Source: Erythroxylum novogranatense (lineage: Eukaryota; Streptophyta; Magnoliopsida; Malpighiales; Erythroxylaceae). From it: a DNA stretch of 64,000 bases. Shown here piece by piece: positions 48,043-59,700 of this stretch (positions within the stretch are counted from its first letter, which is position 1; each line of letters starts with the position of its first letter). The stretch spans positions 30,893,402 through 30,957,401 of the forward strand of contig CM057230.1 in the NCBI GenBank assembly GCA_029891385.1, read 5' to 3'. The notes below the pieces were generated by a model. The model was not told the origin of the DNA. It did not search any database and saw only the letters and a list, made by a program, of their open reading frames with translations. A program made the position numbers and the translations under genes.

Positions 48043-49502
48043 TGTTAAGATATATGGTATATATCTTTTATTTAGTTTTGATATTTTAATTGGACATATA
48101 ATATGTTGGTAAATTGATTTTGTGGATTTTGTGGATTGATGAAATTAAAAAGATGATGTAGTTGTCTGGTGGAATTAAAGTTGTGGTTACTTGGTTGAAG
48201 TGGGTTTTTTAGTGTGTCAAGGATTGTGCATATCTCCTAATAACAGTAAAAGTCTATCTCTAAGGTGTGTAATTATCCACATCTCCTATCTACTGTAGAT
48301 CTATCTCTAGCGTGAATCTTTTATGCCAAAAAAGGGATAGCATGTGTTAATTGATTATTGAACAAATATTACAGAAATCTATCTTAGTTGAGAATGGTAT
48401 TGAATGGGGTTGCGTGTGTTAGTTGATTGAATAAAATATTGTAGCCATGTGCATGTCTCATTGGAACCTACGATGAAGAGGAGTTATAGTGGTGTAGTGG
48501 GTGTTGAAAAAGTAGCTTATGTTATTTTTTTTGGAGTTTTACAATTAAATGTTTTGTGGGTGTTAAAGGAAATTTGGGTGTCTTGAAATAAAAGTGGCAG
48601 TGAGCATTAATTAGAGGTGAGAATGTGGCTGAAAAATACCATGCTTAAATTGGTTTTTATTCATTGTTTTTTTGGAGTTGGTTTTGTGTATGTCTCTATG
48701 ATATAGCAGAAGTTATTTTCATGTATGTATCGATGATACAATAAAAGGAAATTTTGGAGTCTCGCAAATAAAGTGCAGTGGGCGTTAAAGTTAAGACGGT
48801 GGGTGTGAGTATTATGGAATGGTAGCGTAACGAAGGTGATTATTTATGGTGAAGAGAAAATCTTCCCTGTGGTGATCGAAATACACTGTGGGGTAGTTTC
48901 TAAATTTCCAGATTCAACGTTTTGGGATTGTGCGTGATTTTTTGTTGGTTGTATCATTCTTCATTAGCTCAACGATTATCAATTGATTTCTCTATGGGCT
49001 ACGTATATTTCGTGTTGGTGTTATGTGAATCAACCCGTTGTTGTTGCGATGACTTCCAGATCCATTTCAGTGGAGTGGAACTCATCGGGAAGTTGTTCAT
49101 TTCTATCTCAAGTCTATTTAGTTTTCGTTCTTTATTATTTTATCACTTGAGTTATTTATTCAATGTTCTTTCATTAAAAGATTGATTGAGAAAATCCTCT
49201 GTCGAGGTTAGTACGAGATGGTCATACTATTAGGTGTGAAATTCTTTTACGAAAAGTGAGGTTGAGAGATAGTGTCAAGGGTTGAGTGGTGTCGACTCAG
49301 TAAAGCCTTGGGTAAATCTATTGTACTTTCGTGAAAGTATTAAGCTGGGTGAGGACCCCGCAGATGTAGATAAGATATGCCAAACCGTGTTACCAAATTT
49401 TTGGTATTTTTATTATTTTGGTTTTACTTGTTTTTATTTTGTTGGTGCCAAAAAAATAATTGCGGAAAGTTTGCAAAATAATTAACCCCCTTTGATTTTT
49501 CA
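48043..49502 (+). repeat. 3' LTR of copia-like element 2
   Basis: 1460 bp, starting TGTTAAGATATATGG after the polypurine tract and ending TTTTTCA. Confidence 0.92.
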
Positions 49503-50019
49503 ATATACATCAGATACAAGTCCAAAAACAAAATTGAAATACAATTTTGAAAAAACAAATTTCAAACTCCTTTGGCCATTGTGGTTGACTTGTCCCAGTC
49601 CCTACGTCCTTCCCTTTGAACCTATAAGGGGCAAATCCACCGTGCTAAGCATATAGCTTAGTGAGTAATAACTAAACTATGTTTAACCACAATAGCTACT
49701 GAATTATGTTACACAAAAGCAGCTCAATATACTGAAATTCAAAACAGAGTAAGATTTATTAAAGAAAACACTTCGCAAGCTAAAGTCAATAATTTCAATA
49801 ACAAAATAGAACATTCAAAATACAGAACTGATTTTCAGAATAGGGTGTTAACCCATTAGATCAAAATTTCTAATTTACTTCATATCAAATCTTATCTTAT
49901 CATAGATCAAAATACAAAATGAATCAGATTGTAAATCCATGAATAGAAGTGGATAACGAGACTTATACAGAAGAGAACAAAGTCCTGACACCAAAGTTTC
50001 CAGAAGAGACAGAAGTCTC

Positions 50020-50157
50020 GACACCGAAGTATCATTAACAAAAGACAACGAAGTGCCACTAACAAAAGACATTGGAGTGCCATTAACAGAAGGCACCGAA
50101 GTGTCATTACCAGAAGACACCAAAGTTCCATTCACAGAAGACACCGAAGTGCTACAG
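50020..50157. repeat. 24-bp tandem repeat, about 5.8 units
   Basis: Units begin at 50020, 50044, 50068, 50092, 50116 and 50140, each close to 'gacaccgaagtgccattaac' plus 'agaa'. They lie in the LTR-X sequence. The minus-strand open frame through them is an incidental 8-residue repeat. Confidence 0.9.
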
Positions 50158-50200
50158 AAGCAGCTGCAAACCCTTCTAGACATGCCTATTTACTGACGAT

Positions 50201-50290
50201 TAGGACTTGACAATTATAAAACCAAACAAGTTAAATTCACGTGCATAGGACTTGACAATTATAAAACCAAACAAGTTAAATTCACGTGCA
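50201..50290. repeat. 45-bp perfect tandem duplication
   Basis: Two identical 45-bp units, 50201-50245 and 50246-50290, each starting 'taggacttgacaattataaa'. Identity suggests a recent event. Confidence 0.93.
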
Positions 50291-51245
50291 TAATAATTAG
50301 GCAGTCATATTTGCATGTTTTAAATATTTCAGACATTTATTGACCCGAGGCTAAAAACACAATCATCATAAAACACAATTCAATTCAATACTAAACAACA
50401 CAAAGTAAAATGTGAGCATCCTAATAATTACTGATAGCTTTGCAAATCATTGATTAGAGAAAATCAAAAGTAAACAAAACAATTAAAGAAAACCATCAAA
50501 ACTTTCTTCTTGAATTACTTACAGATACTCAAAGATCACTTACATACATTTACTTACAAAAGAGACCATCTAAATTACTTACAAAAATTATCGTCTAATA
50601 TTACTTACTAGATTACTTACAAAAACTCCCTGTTTGTTTATTGCCTCAAAATCTTAGTAATATCTGGAATCGATACGCTCTAAAAATTCCTTTAAAACGT
50701 TTAATACAAACATATATTACTATTGTGCACAATTATAAATTCAATTATGCACATTCATGTATACTGAATATGTATGATGCATGTTCATGTAAAAAATCTA
50801 GGTTTCATATCCTTAATCTTATCACATTATCGATCATGTGAAATCATGCTCAATCCCTCAATCTAGATTTATTTCACAACTAACTTTCGGGTCCACTTTT
50901 CTCATTTATTCTCATAAGGAAGGTGAGGTAATTAGGTAATACTTCCTTTTAGAAAGTTTTCCCTCTTTGTCTTAGGTTTCCCATGATACCAAGTTCATCC
51001 AATTTGGTTTAGTATTATGAAAGTTATACTTAAAAGATTTTGGATTGTCTTATGCTTCAGTAGAATTCTTATCTCAACTTCCAATCAGATTATGAAATTA
51101 TTAGAGGCATAATTAGAATTTAATCTCTTCAAACAATTTGTAGCCTTATGTCTCTAGTTTATTCCAAATCAAAAATCACTCCATTCGAATAATTACAGAA
51201 AAATTTATGTCTAAAATACTGAAGCATATTTAAGCTGTCAGGAAA

Positions 51246-51425
51246 CTTCGTCGCGACGAGCCAAAAGTTGATCGCGACGAACTTTCTAGAGAGCAAAATT
51301 CCTCTCCATATTCTTAAAATTTTGCCACGGTGAACCCAAGATTTGACCACGGCTAACTTTCATAGAAATGAAATCCTTTAAGTTGGCCACGACGAACCAA
51401 AAAGAGTTGGCCGCGGTGAACTTTA
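51246..51425. repeat. GC-enriched repeat island in LTR-X
   Basis: Four spaced motifs, 'tcgtcgcgacga', 'gatcgcgacgaac', 'ggccacgacgaacc' and 'ggccgcggtgaac', recur every 30-60 bp, alternating with 'gaactttc'. The place corresponds to the GC islands of the other LTRs. Confidence 0.65.
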
Positions 51426-52087
51426 CTGCGTTTAAATCATCTTCTTCTTTCATTCTTTTCCTAGATTTTCTCACTTCCATTATATTCAATGAAGACATAT
51501 CACACTTAAACCAATTCTTCTACTTTCATTTCAGCTCATCACAACTCATACAACTCAAAACTCAAGAATCAAGAATCAAACTTCAAAATCGAATGTGGAA
51601 TTTGTGTTTTCTCTCTCTAGTGTGTTTTTATCTGAAACTCAATCTCCATCATTTAACTCCAATAACTTGCAAACAATCCCTCTAACTCCTTTTTAGCTCA
51701 TCAGTACACACATACAATTTACAACTCCAAACTTCATACTTAACATCAAAATCCAATTAACATACATGTAACTTTAAATTTCCAACAATTTTCCCACATT
51801 CACAGTTTCAAATCCTCATCTGAGTCATTTAGAATATGTATTCTCTGAACACTACTACGATACCTTTGCATGCATGCATTCATTTCCAACACTAACATAT
51901 CATCCAAATCATTCACAAAACTCAGAGAGTTAGAATATCACTTACTTGATTTTGTAAAATTCCAGCTCAACAATTTCTAGATTTTCTAATCCTCTCAAAC
52001 AAACAAACATCAATGCAAGCTTATAATCTTCTTCAGCCAATGCTCCGGTAATTGAGAGTTAGAAGCCAAAAACACAAACATGCATAA

Positions 52088-55000
52088 TGTAGCACCCCCT
52101 TATCATAGGGTGTACATCGGGACGCCTGTAGGTCATTCCGATACATATCCTACGATAAGGGTGAACTCTGAACAATCACTACATACCTCACTGAGGCATT
52201 AAATCATAAAGCATCAATATTAAAATCACTAATTTTTGAAACCATAAATTTTTTCTTCATTTCATATAATTGAGAACGATAATTTACATAGCTATCGGGT
52301 TTTTCCTTGTCATACATTACTCCAAAAGAAATCTACTACAAAAAGCCTAACTAGGTCATCCCTAAAAAATGTCAGCTGATCGACCTGTGAGCCATGACTT
52401 CTCTTGCCAAAACGATCTACACGGTAGGAAAGGTCTCTCTGGAGCTAGGAGTCTACTCTCTCGGTCCTGAAAAATAATTTACAATTTTGGGTGAGTTTGC
52501 GAACTCAGTGAGGAACCATCATCAATGGTTCACCCAATTCATGCATAGTCAAGTATAATAAAATTATAGCATAATAGCTCATTCAGAAGTATCACATGGT
52601 CATTCATATAAACACAAGGCAATTTGCCTTTCACTCAATCAAAAACATTTAATCAAATACGTACGTAATGCGTATGTGACCTTTTTTTTTAATTTATTAC
52701 GTTGTTGTGACCGAGCGCCTAAACTGTCCCAATAAGGGCGCATTAATCGGTGAGCCTGAGGCTTTGAATCACTGTGAGCTCGAGGCCGATTACGTTGAGC
52801 TTTAAGCTCTGAGTGGTCACTCGGTCACTGGCGCCAATCTTGATCATGCATTATGTATGGAATGCACATGGCAATATAAAGCAAAGCCCACATCATATTC
52901 GGTCCCAAATGACCACATTCACACAAGTAGTTCACAAGTAATCACATTCCAAATCACATATAGCACTTCTATGTTATGATCTTCCAATACATCGGACACC
53001 TTCGGTCCGGAACCAGGCATAAACAAATACAAAGCCCACCATTATTCTCCACAGTGTTATAGTGCAAAATATAACAATTAATAATCGAGAAACCATCTAG
53101 GTTACTCACCAATACCTTCCGAGCTAATGCCGGGAAGTCTCGGCAACGTCTGTGGGATGACGTTCCAACTGTACCTCTATAACAATCACAATAATCACAT
53201 ATTACCAAATGCACAATCAGAAATATTAAATAATGCACATGTAGCAATTTAGATGTGTACAATGCATGTTCGTGACATTTATGGCACTATTGCACAAATT
53301 CCCGTCACAAAAATTTCCTCTAAACATTAGAAACTCATAAGACATCAAAATTGCTCAATTTGGACCTCTATAGGTCCAATTATTAATAAAACATGGATCG
53401 AAAAAATTATTACCCGATCCCCTCACTTCGACCTAACCAATTCCCGTCAATTTCAGCTCTAAAAATTTCCAATTTCACAAATAAATGAAATTCAAAGTTT
53501 TACGAATCTGATGCCTCGAGAATCAGGTCAATCGGATGTCGGACGGAAAAGATATTCCCAAAACACGTTCAGACCAACACACTACACGTAACTTCACTAT
53601 AGAAAATGAACATCTTAGGGGCTAAATGGAAATCCGACCTCTTCATAACAATTGTAAATCTATGTCTCTAGTTTAATTAGAAACAAGAATAAGATCGATT
53701 GGAGCTCTATAGCTCAAGCTATCTCCAAATTACTGAAGCATGTTCAGACTTTTCCAACCGACCTGTTCACTTAGATCCGATTGACCTTTCTCAGTTTGAT
53801 CTCAAAAATCCTAACTTTGGTATGGAAAGATAGAGAAATATCTTAGGAATCCAACGCTTCAAAAATTAGGTCAATCGGAGGTCAGATGAAAAAGTTATAC
53901 ACAAAAGATTGGACAGAGGTCACTGGGCATGCCGGGGCATCTCGCTCGCCTGGGCTAGCGGTGCGACCGCTCGGCCTGGGCGAGCGATGCGGACGCTAGC
54001 CCACATCCGCTCTACGTTTTTTTTTTGCACCTTAACCTTCCTTTCATCCACACTACACAACTTTTAACACACTCATCCAAAAATCACAAATTAGGTCTCG
54101 TTGGAAAGATCTTGAAAAATCCTACAAGTTTCATGAAGAACTTAAAATTTAATAACACCTTAAGGGTGTCAAAAATTCACTCAAAGATACTGCCTAATCA
54201 CACATTTACTACCACAGTGCAGCATTATCACAAAAATCATAACTTTTTATCCTCTTAGCCAAAAATTTCAAATTTTTTATCAATAAAAATAGCAAAACAA
54301 ATGCCACATCTTTCATGAACAACTTAGGAGCCAACTCCATCTCTAACCAAATCAAATTCGCAAACAAAGGTTTAGCCTACCCAATTTATTCTCAACAGAA
54401 ACCCAATCTTTCAAAATTCATAACTCCACATCCCCTTGGCAAAAATTTCCATACCATATAGTAATAAAAAGCTCAAACAATATACTACAATTCTCAAGAA
54501 GGACCTCACAACAAATTCCAATTCAAACTAGGTCGAATCCTCACATTAAGGTGGCTATCTTGTTAGGGTTCATGAAATCAACATTTAACCTAACCCTTAA
54601 CAAAACTTTACAAATTTATATCTAACAATCCTTACATCCAAAATTCACATAAAATACCTCATTAGAAAGATACAAAAATCCTCTATAACTTTCTAGAAGG
54701 TCACTTGAGCCAATTTCACCCTTTACAGTCCCAAATAAATATCAGAACATAAAAAGCACAAAACTTATGCCCTTAGAGCAATTGCACACCAAAACACATT
54801 TTGGACTGAATTACCACCTAAGCATTATCAGACCATAACTTACAACCTACACATCGAAAAATATCGTACTCAGTGGCGTTGGAAAGGTCACACATAAATC
54901 TTCAACTTTCAGTAATACCAATTTCACAAAATCTGTCTCCTTTATCCTAGAAAAATTCTCATAGTTTCAGGTCTTCAATAATGGAACCAAGATCCAGATA

Positions 55001-56397
55001 CTATTCATCCAGCACACACATCTCAACTTCCAAGCAAAATTTAAAGCTCTTCAAGCCACAATTGGGCAGAACTTCCTTCATAGGAATTCTAGCCATATTT
55101 CTCAAGTTTAATTTAAAGAAAACCTCAACTCAATAGCATAACCACATCAAAAGCTATAAACAAATACCTGAAACATACACAAGTTCCATTTTCCAGATTT
55201 CATACTAAACCCTACTCCTTTCATGCAAACATCCATACCACATCAATAAACATCCCATTTAGCCAATAATTCAGCCACAAATTCATCAAGACAATTACTT
55301 GAGTAAATAAGCACAATTTGGCAGTACACAACATACACAATTTTCTTACTTCATTTCCACTCATCTAACATCATAAACTTCATTGAAAACACTAAAGTCA
55401 CATTCCTTCATTACCATATAATTTTCCCTCACACAAGCATACACTTATACCCATACAATTAATACACAAGCTTCATGAAATTAATGCATCAATAAGCACA
55501 ATAAATTCTTCTACCTACTAAGGAAAGAACACAAAACAATTTCTTACCTAAACAAGCTTCAAGCTTTTCAATTCTCCAAACCACTCAAATTCCTCTACCT
55601 CTCAGCAACACCCACGGCTATCACTCCAATACACACACAATTCACCATCTTCACAAGGCTTAAGTTTGAGTTTGTGTGTGAATAAAAGAGAAGCAAGCAA
55701 TGAAACAAGAAGTTACTTGAAGGATGAAGAACCAACGAAGGAAGGAGAAGCAAACACCAAGGAAGAAGAAATAAAGCTACGGATGAGAGGAAGCTTTAGG
55801 CTTATAAAGATATATTTTTTAATGTCTTCAAAGAAGGAGTGTCGTAAATGATAGAATGGAACAATGTAAAACCATTAAATGAATGAGGAAACTTGTCACT
55901 TAATGGAGAAAAAGACAACAACATCAATTAACCATTTAATCAAAGAACCCTAATACAAATTAATCTTTAATCCATCCAATTCTAATAGCTCTAATTATAA
56001 TCCCAAATTAATGCACCCAATATTCCAATGTCATAGGCAGAAATTTTCGGTACCAGAAATCCCATCAGCCTGCCTCTTGACAATTTTTTCGTCCGAAAAA
56101 GTACCCCGAAAAATTCCAGGAAAAATTCCTAAAATTCTCTAAAAATGTAAAACACACATAAACCACTCCAAATCAATTTTTCAAACACAATTATCACATC
56201 AATCACACAAAATTACATTTAGACTCATATGTCAGGAAATGTCATGAATGCATGTACAATCATATGCATGTGCAAAAATTACCATTTATATAATTATAGA
56301 GGCTATATGATGCATGTTCATGCCGAGATATATTTACTCTCGCCTAACCCGTCCCAAATGACCAAATTACCCTTCCCATCGGTGATGGGATGTTACA
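52088..56397 (-). mobile_element. Solo gypsy LTR, 4.31 kb
   Basis: It runs from TGTAGCACCCCC to GGGATGTTACA, i.e. TGTAACATCCC...TGCTACA on the minus strand. A perfect CATAA duplication flanks it (52083-52087 and 56398-56402). No second LTR or internal domain is attached, so it is a solo LTR. It is the same family as 1-2092. It includes a hairpin patch (52707-52828), a GC island (about 53930-54003) and two copies of the complement of TCCGACATCCGATTGA-like sequence (near 53530 and 53876). Open frames at 52969, 54025 and 55666 are chance frames. Confidence 0.92.
52707..52828. repeat. Hairpin array enclosed by a 9-bp inverted repeat
   Basis: gtgaccgag at 52707-52715 pairs with ctcggtcac at 52820-52828. 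Inside are AGCC-tga-GGCT (52753-52763) and GAGC-tttaa-GCTC (52797-52809). It corresponds to 23-187 in the other LTR copy. Confidence 0.75.
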
Positions 56398-56583
56398 CAT
56401 AACAAGTACTTTCGGTGATGGATGAAAAGAACAAAGAAAGGTGTCTAGTGTTGCATGCTTTCGATGAAGAATAAAACCAAAATGAAGAGTAATTCCAGCT
56501 ATAGAATTTTCCTTCTTATACACGTGACTACGTGTATGAACAACACCTATCTACGTGTCACTGCGCATGAAAGCCATTTGCCA

Positions 56584-56628
56584 ACATTGAAGACTGCCAC
56601 ATGTCTCAATGTTGGCAGTCTTCAATGT
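56584..56628. repeat. Perfect 16-bp inverted repeat (hairpin)
   Basis: acattgaagactgcca (56584-56599) and tggcagtcttcaatgt (56613-56628) are perfect complements separated by 13 bp. It lies in the last surviving piece of LTR-X. Function unknown. Confidence 0.85.
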
Positions 56629-56738
56629 CATTTGTCTACTTCCAATATTTTTTCTAGTCCATAAATACCCCAATTTAGAAATTCCTAAAATACATCAAAA
56701 ATTTTGAAATAATACCAATAGTCTCTGAATAAATTTTT

Positions 56739-59700
56739 TGTTAGACCCTGATCTTTGACTGAAAATTTGAATTATGAAAATAAAATTTAAGGAGTGCTTT
56801 GTGTATGTCTTGTATAAGAGATGACTTAAAATTTAAAGAATATTGAGAAGAAAAGAAATGATCTGATTTTGATATCTTTGGGGTTTTGAGTGGATTGGTA
56901 TGCTTTATGAAATTAAGTGGATGAGTTGATTGAAATTAAGTTGAAAATCATGACTAAAAAGAGAAAGAGTGAAAATATGAAAAATTGTGTAATAGTTGAC
57001 TTTTTGGCCTTTGGAAGTTGACTTTTGATTTAGGCATAATTTGAGAAAATTGTCTTCTGGAAACTTGTAGAGTACATTAAGAGATTTTTGTAGCCATAAA
57101 GTTTGTAATTTTTTGATATCGGGAGTGGAAGTTATGATCAGTCAAAGTTTATGTTTGAAAGGATTGACTTTTGACTTTAATTATGATTGAAACTTTGACT
57201 GAGAAATTAACCTAGTTAGAGGTTAATTGAGCTTTGATGTTCTTCATGAAAATTGAAGGATTTGCTTTGATCTTTATTTCGATATAAAGTATGCAATTTT
57301 TCGATCTCGGAATAATAAGTTATGATTTTTACAAGTTTATATTATGGTTTTAGCATGATTATTAGAGGATAGTATCTTTGACCGGAAAATGGACTCCTTT
57401 AGGAGTCGAATTGAGTTTTATGTCCATCGTGAAAGATGTAGAGCTTCCTTTAAGCTTTCTATAGAGACTAAGTTTGTCAAAATTGGAGTTCGGGATTAAG
57501 AGTTATGAATTTTGGAAGTTTTGGATTTTTTATGTGAAAAAAAGGAAATTTGTTTTATCCCCGTCACTAGGGCGACGCATCGCCCTAGCGATGGCGAGTG
57601 TTTAGCTCGCGTCGCTAGGGCGACGCATCGCGGTAGTGATGGCGAGCGTTCGGCTGGCGTCACTAGGGTGACGCGTCACCAGGGCGACCTCGCCCGCACG
57701 ACGTCGTTTTGATTCTTTGGTTTTCTTGACTTTACTTTCTCAAATCCGACCTTTGTTCACTATTTTGCTTATATCTTTTCCGTCCGACATCCGATTGAGT
57801 TGATTCTTGTGGTGTTGGATTCCTAAGACAATTATATACATCCTCATAGAAATTTGTAAATTTTTGAGATTAAATTAATGGTGATTAATTTAATCAAAGT
57901 GAGTCGGGAAAATTTTCAAATATAGTTCAGTATTTTGTGAAATTCGGGATCTGTAGAGATCCGATTGAAGCGATTCTTGAGGCGAAATAAATATAAGACA
58001 AGGGGCTACAAGTCATATGAAGAGATGAAATGTGAAATTTTCCACTAAGGCTTTTAATTTCTGAATTTAAGTTCCGATTAGGGTGTAATTTTTGGATTAG
58101 GAACATCTAAGAGTATTTTGAGCATAACTTTTGATCTGGGAATCGAAATGAGACTATTATTGTTTTGAATTAAACTAGAGACATAAGGCTACAATTTTTA
58201 TGAAGACATCAAGTTTCAATTCTGGGATTAAGAATGTGAATTTTTGGACGGAAATAATCGTACATGGAAAATGTGTTAGAATATGGATATACCCGAACTG
58301 TTTTGCACATAACTTTTGGTGTAGTGATCCGAATTGAGCGCGGTCAGTGGCGTTGGATTCGTATGATTGAGAGGAACATTTCTCTAGAAGTAATTTTGGA
58401 CAAATTCCTTCAAATTGATAGTGCGAATCAACCCGCAAGTAGGCATGACATAAAGTAGAGTTCAAGGGCATTTTGGTCTTTTAAGCACCATTTTAATGAC
58501 TTGGCCTCAAAATACATGAGGGATGTCGTTTTGAGCAATTAAAAAGCCACGAATGGGCTGGAAAAAAATGAGAAGGAAAGGAGGAAGAAAATAAGAAGAA
58601 GAATGGAGAAGGTGTTTGGTTATGGAGAAAGAAGAGGAGAAAGGTCGGTTTAATTTTTCTACTTGTTTCTTAAGGATTTTGGGATGGTTCCAAGAGAAAA
58701 AGGTAGAGGAGCATAAGAGCTTCCTTCAAGCCAAAAAATTGAATTTGGAGAAGAAAAGAGGTAAGAGGAAATTTTGAGCTTTAAGATTTTGATGAATTTT
58801 GGTTTAGAAACATGGATAAAGACTTGGGTTTGTGATTTATGAAGTTGATTTTGATATATATGCTTTAGGTTGTGTTTAATTTTGGATGGAAATTTGATTA
58901 AGGTTTAGCTTAATTTGAAATTTGGGATTTTGTGAAATTTTGGTGTATAATTATAGATAATGATATGGGTTTGTGGAATATGAAGTTAATTTTGAAGAAA
59001 TTGTATTTTATGGTATTGAATTTGGATAAATTGGTTTAGGCCAATTTTAAAATTGGGGATTTTCAAAATTGGAGATTTAAATAGCTTGAATATGAGAGGA
59101 ATTGATATTTCCTAAGTTCAATTTGAGAAATTAAGTTAATTATGATATTGAATTTGATTGGATTGGTTTAGGTTCAATTTGTAATTTGGGAGTTTTTGAA
59201 ATTAATGATGTAACTACCTTGGAATTAGTAAGAATTGATGACTTATGCATCAAATTGAAGGATTAAGTTATTTATGAGATTAAATTTTGATGAAATTGAT
59301 TTAGGAAATTTTCAATTGGAAGGAAGAAAGGAAAAAAAGACAAATTGAAGCATTGGACAAGATGCTAGCATGGATATGAGGTGGGTAGTATATTTATTTA
59401 TTGAATTATAAGCTAAATGTGAATTTTTGAAAATTAAAGAAAGCAAAATTTGATTTTTGATAAATTATTATTGATAAAAATGTTTGAAAAAGGATGTAAA
59501 TGTTTGAAATTATGATTTCAAAGGAGTAAAATGAGTTTTAGAAAATGCAAGACTTATGAATTTCATGGTTTTCAAATTATGTGATTTATGATTTGAATGA
59601 TTTAAAGAATTAGTGCATATATTGTGATGCATATGTGATTGACGTGAATTGCATTAGATTGATTATGTGAATTCATGTAAATATCTGCTTGTGTCATTTA

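Larger units (their letters stand above)
44469..49502 (+). mobile_element. Copia-like LTR element with gag remnants only (element 2)
   Basis: LTRs at 44469-45886 and 48043-49502 flank 2.16 kb. The 3' LTR starts TGTTAAGATATATGG after a polypurine tract (caaaaggggaga, 48030-48041). The 5' LTR ends TTTTTCA and two bases later comes a tRNA-Met primer site, TAGTATCAGAGC (45889-45900), one change from standard. A perfect ATATA duplication flanks the element (44464-44468 and 49503-49507). The only coding content is the C-terminal part of gag; no pol. LTR ends and gag resemble element 1. Confidence 0.92.
44231..56738 (-). mobile_element. Gypsy LTR (LTR-X), split by two insertions and cut on the right
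   Basis: The three surviving pieces are 44231-44463, 49508-52082 and 56403-56738. The left end, TGTGAAGCCCTAATATCCCC, resembles the TGTAGCACCCCC end of the solo LTR at 52088. Piece two has the shared LTR segments in minus orientation ('gcttagtgagtaa' near 49655, 'tatgtctctagttta' near 51148, a GC-rich patch at 51246-51425). Piece three carries a TATA-like complement 'ttccttcttata' near 56507-56520. The gypsy element at 56739 truncates the right end. Confidence 0.7.

Noticed and set aside
49875..50183. Leucine- and valine-rich repeat peptide on the minus strand
   Set aside because: It is a by-product of a 24-bp tandem repeat in an LTR; two frames are equally open.
58175..58471. 98-residue frame repeated at 63510-63806
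   Set aside because: Its repetition merely reflects the two LTR copies; an overlapping frame is open on the other strand and no domain is visible.
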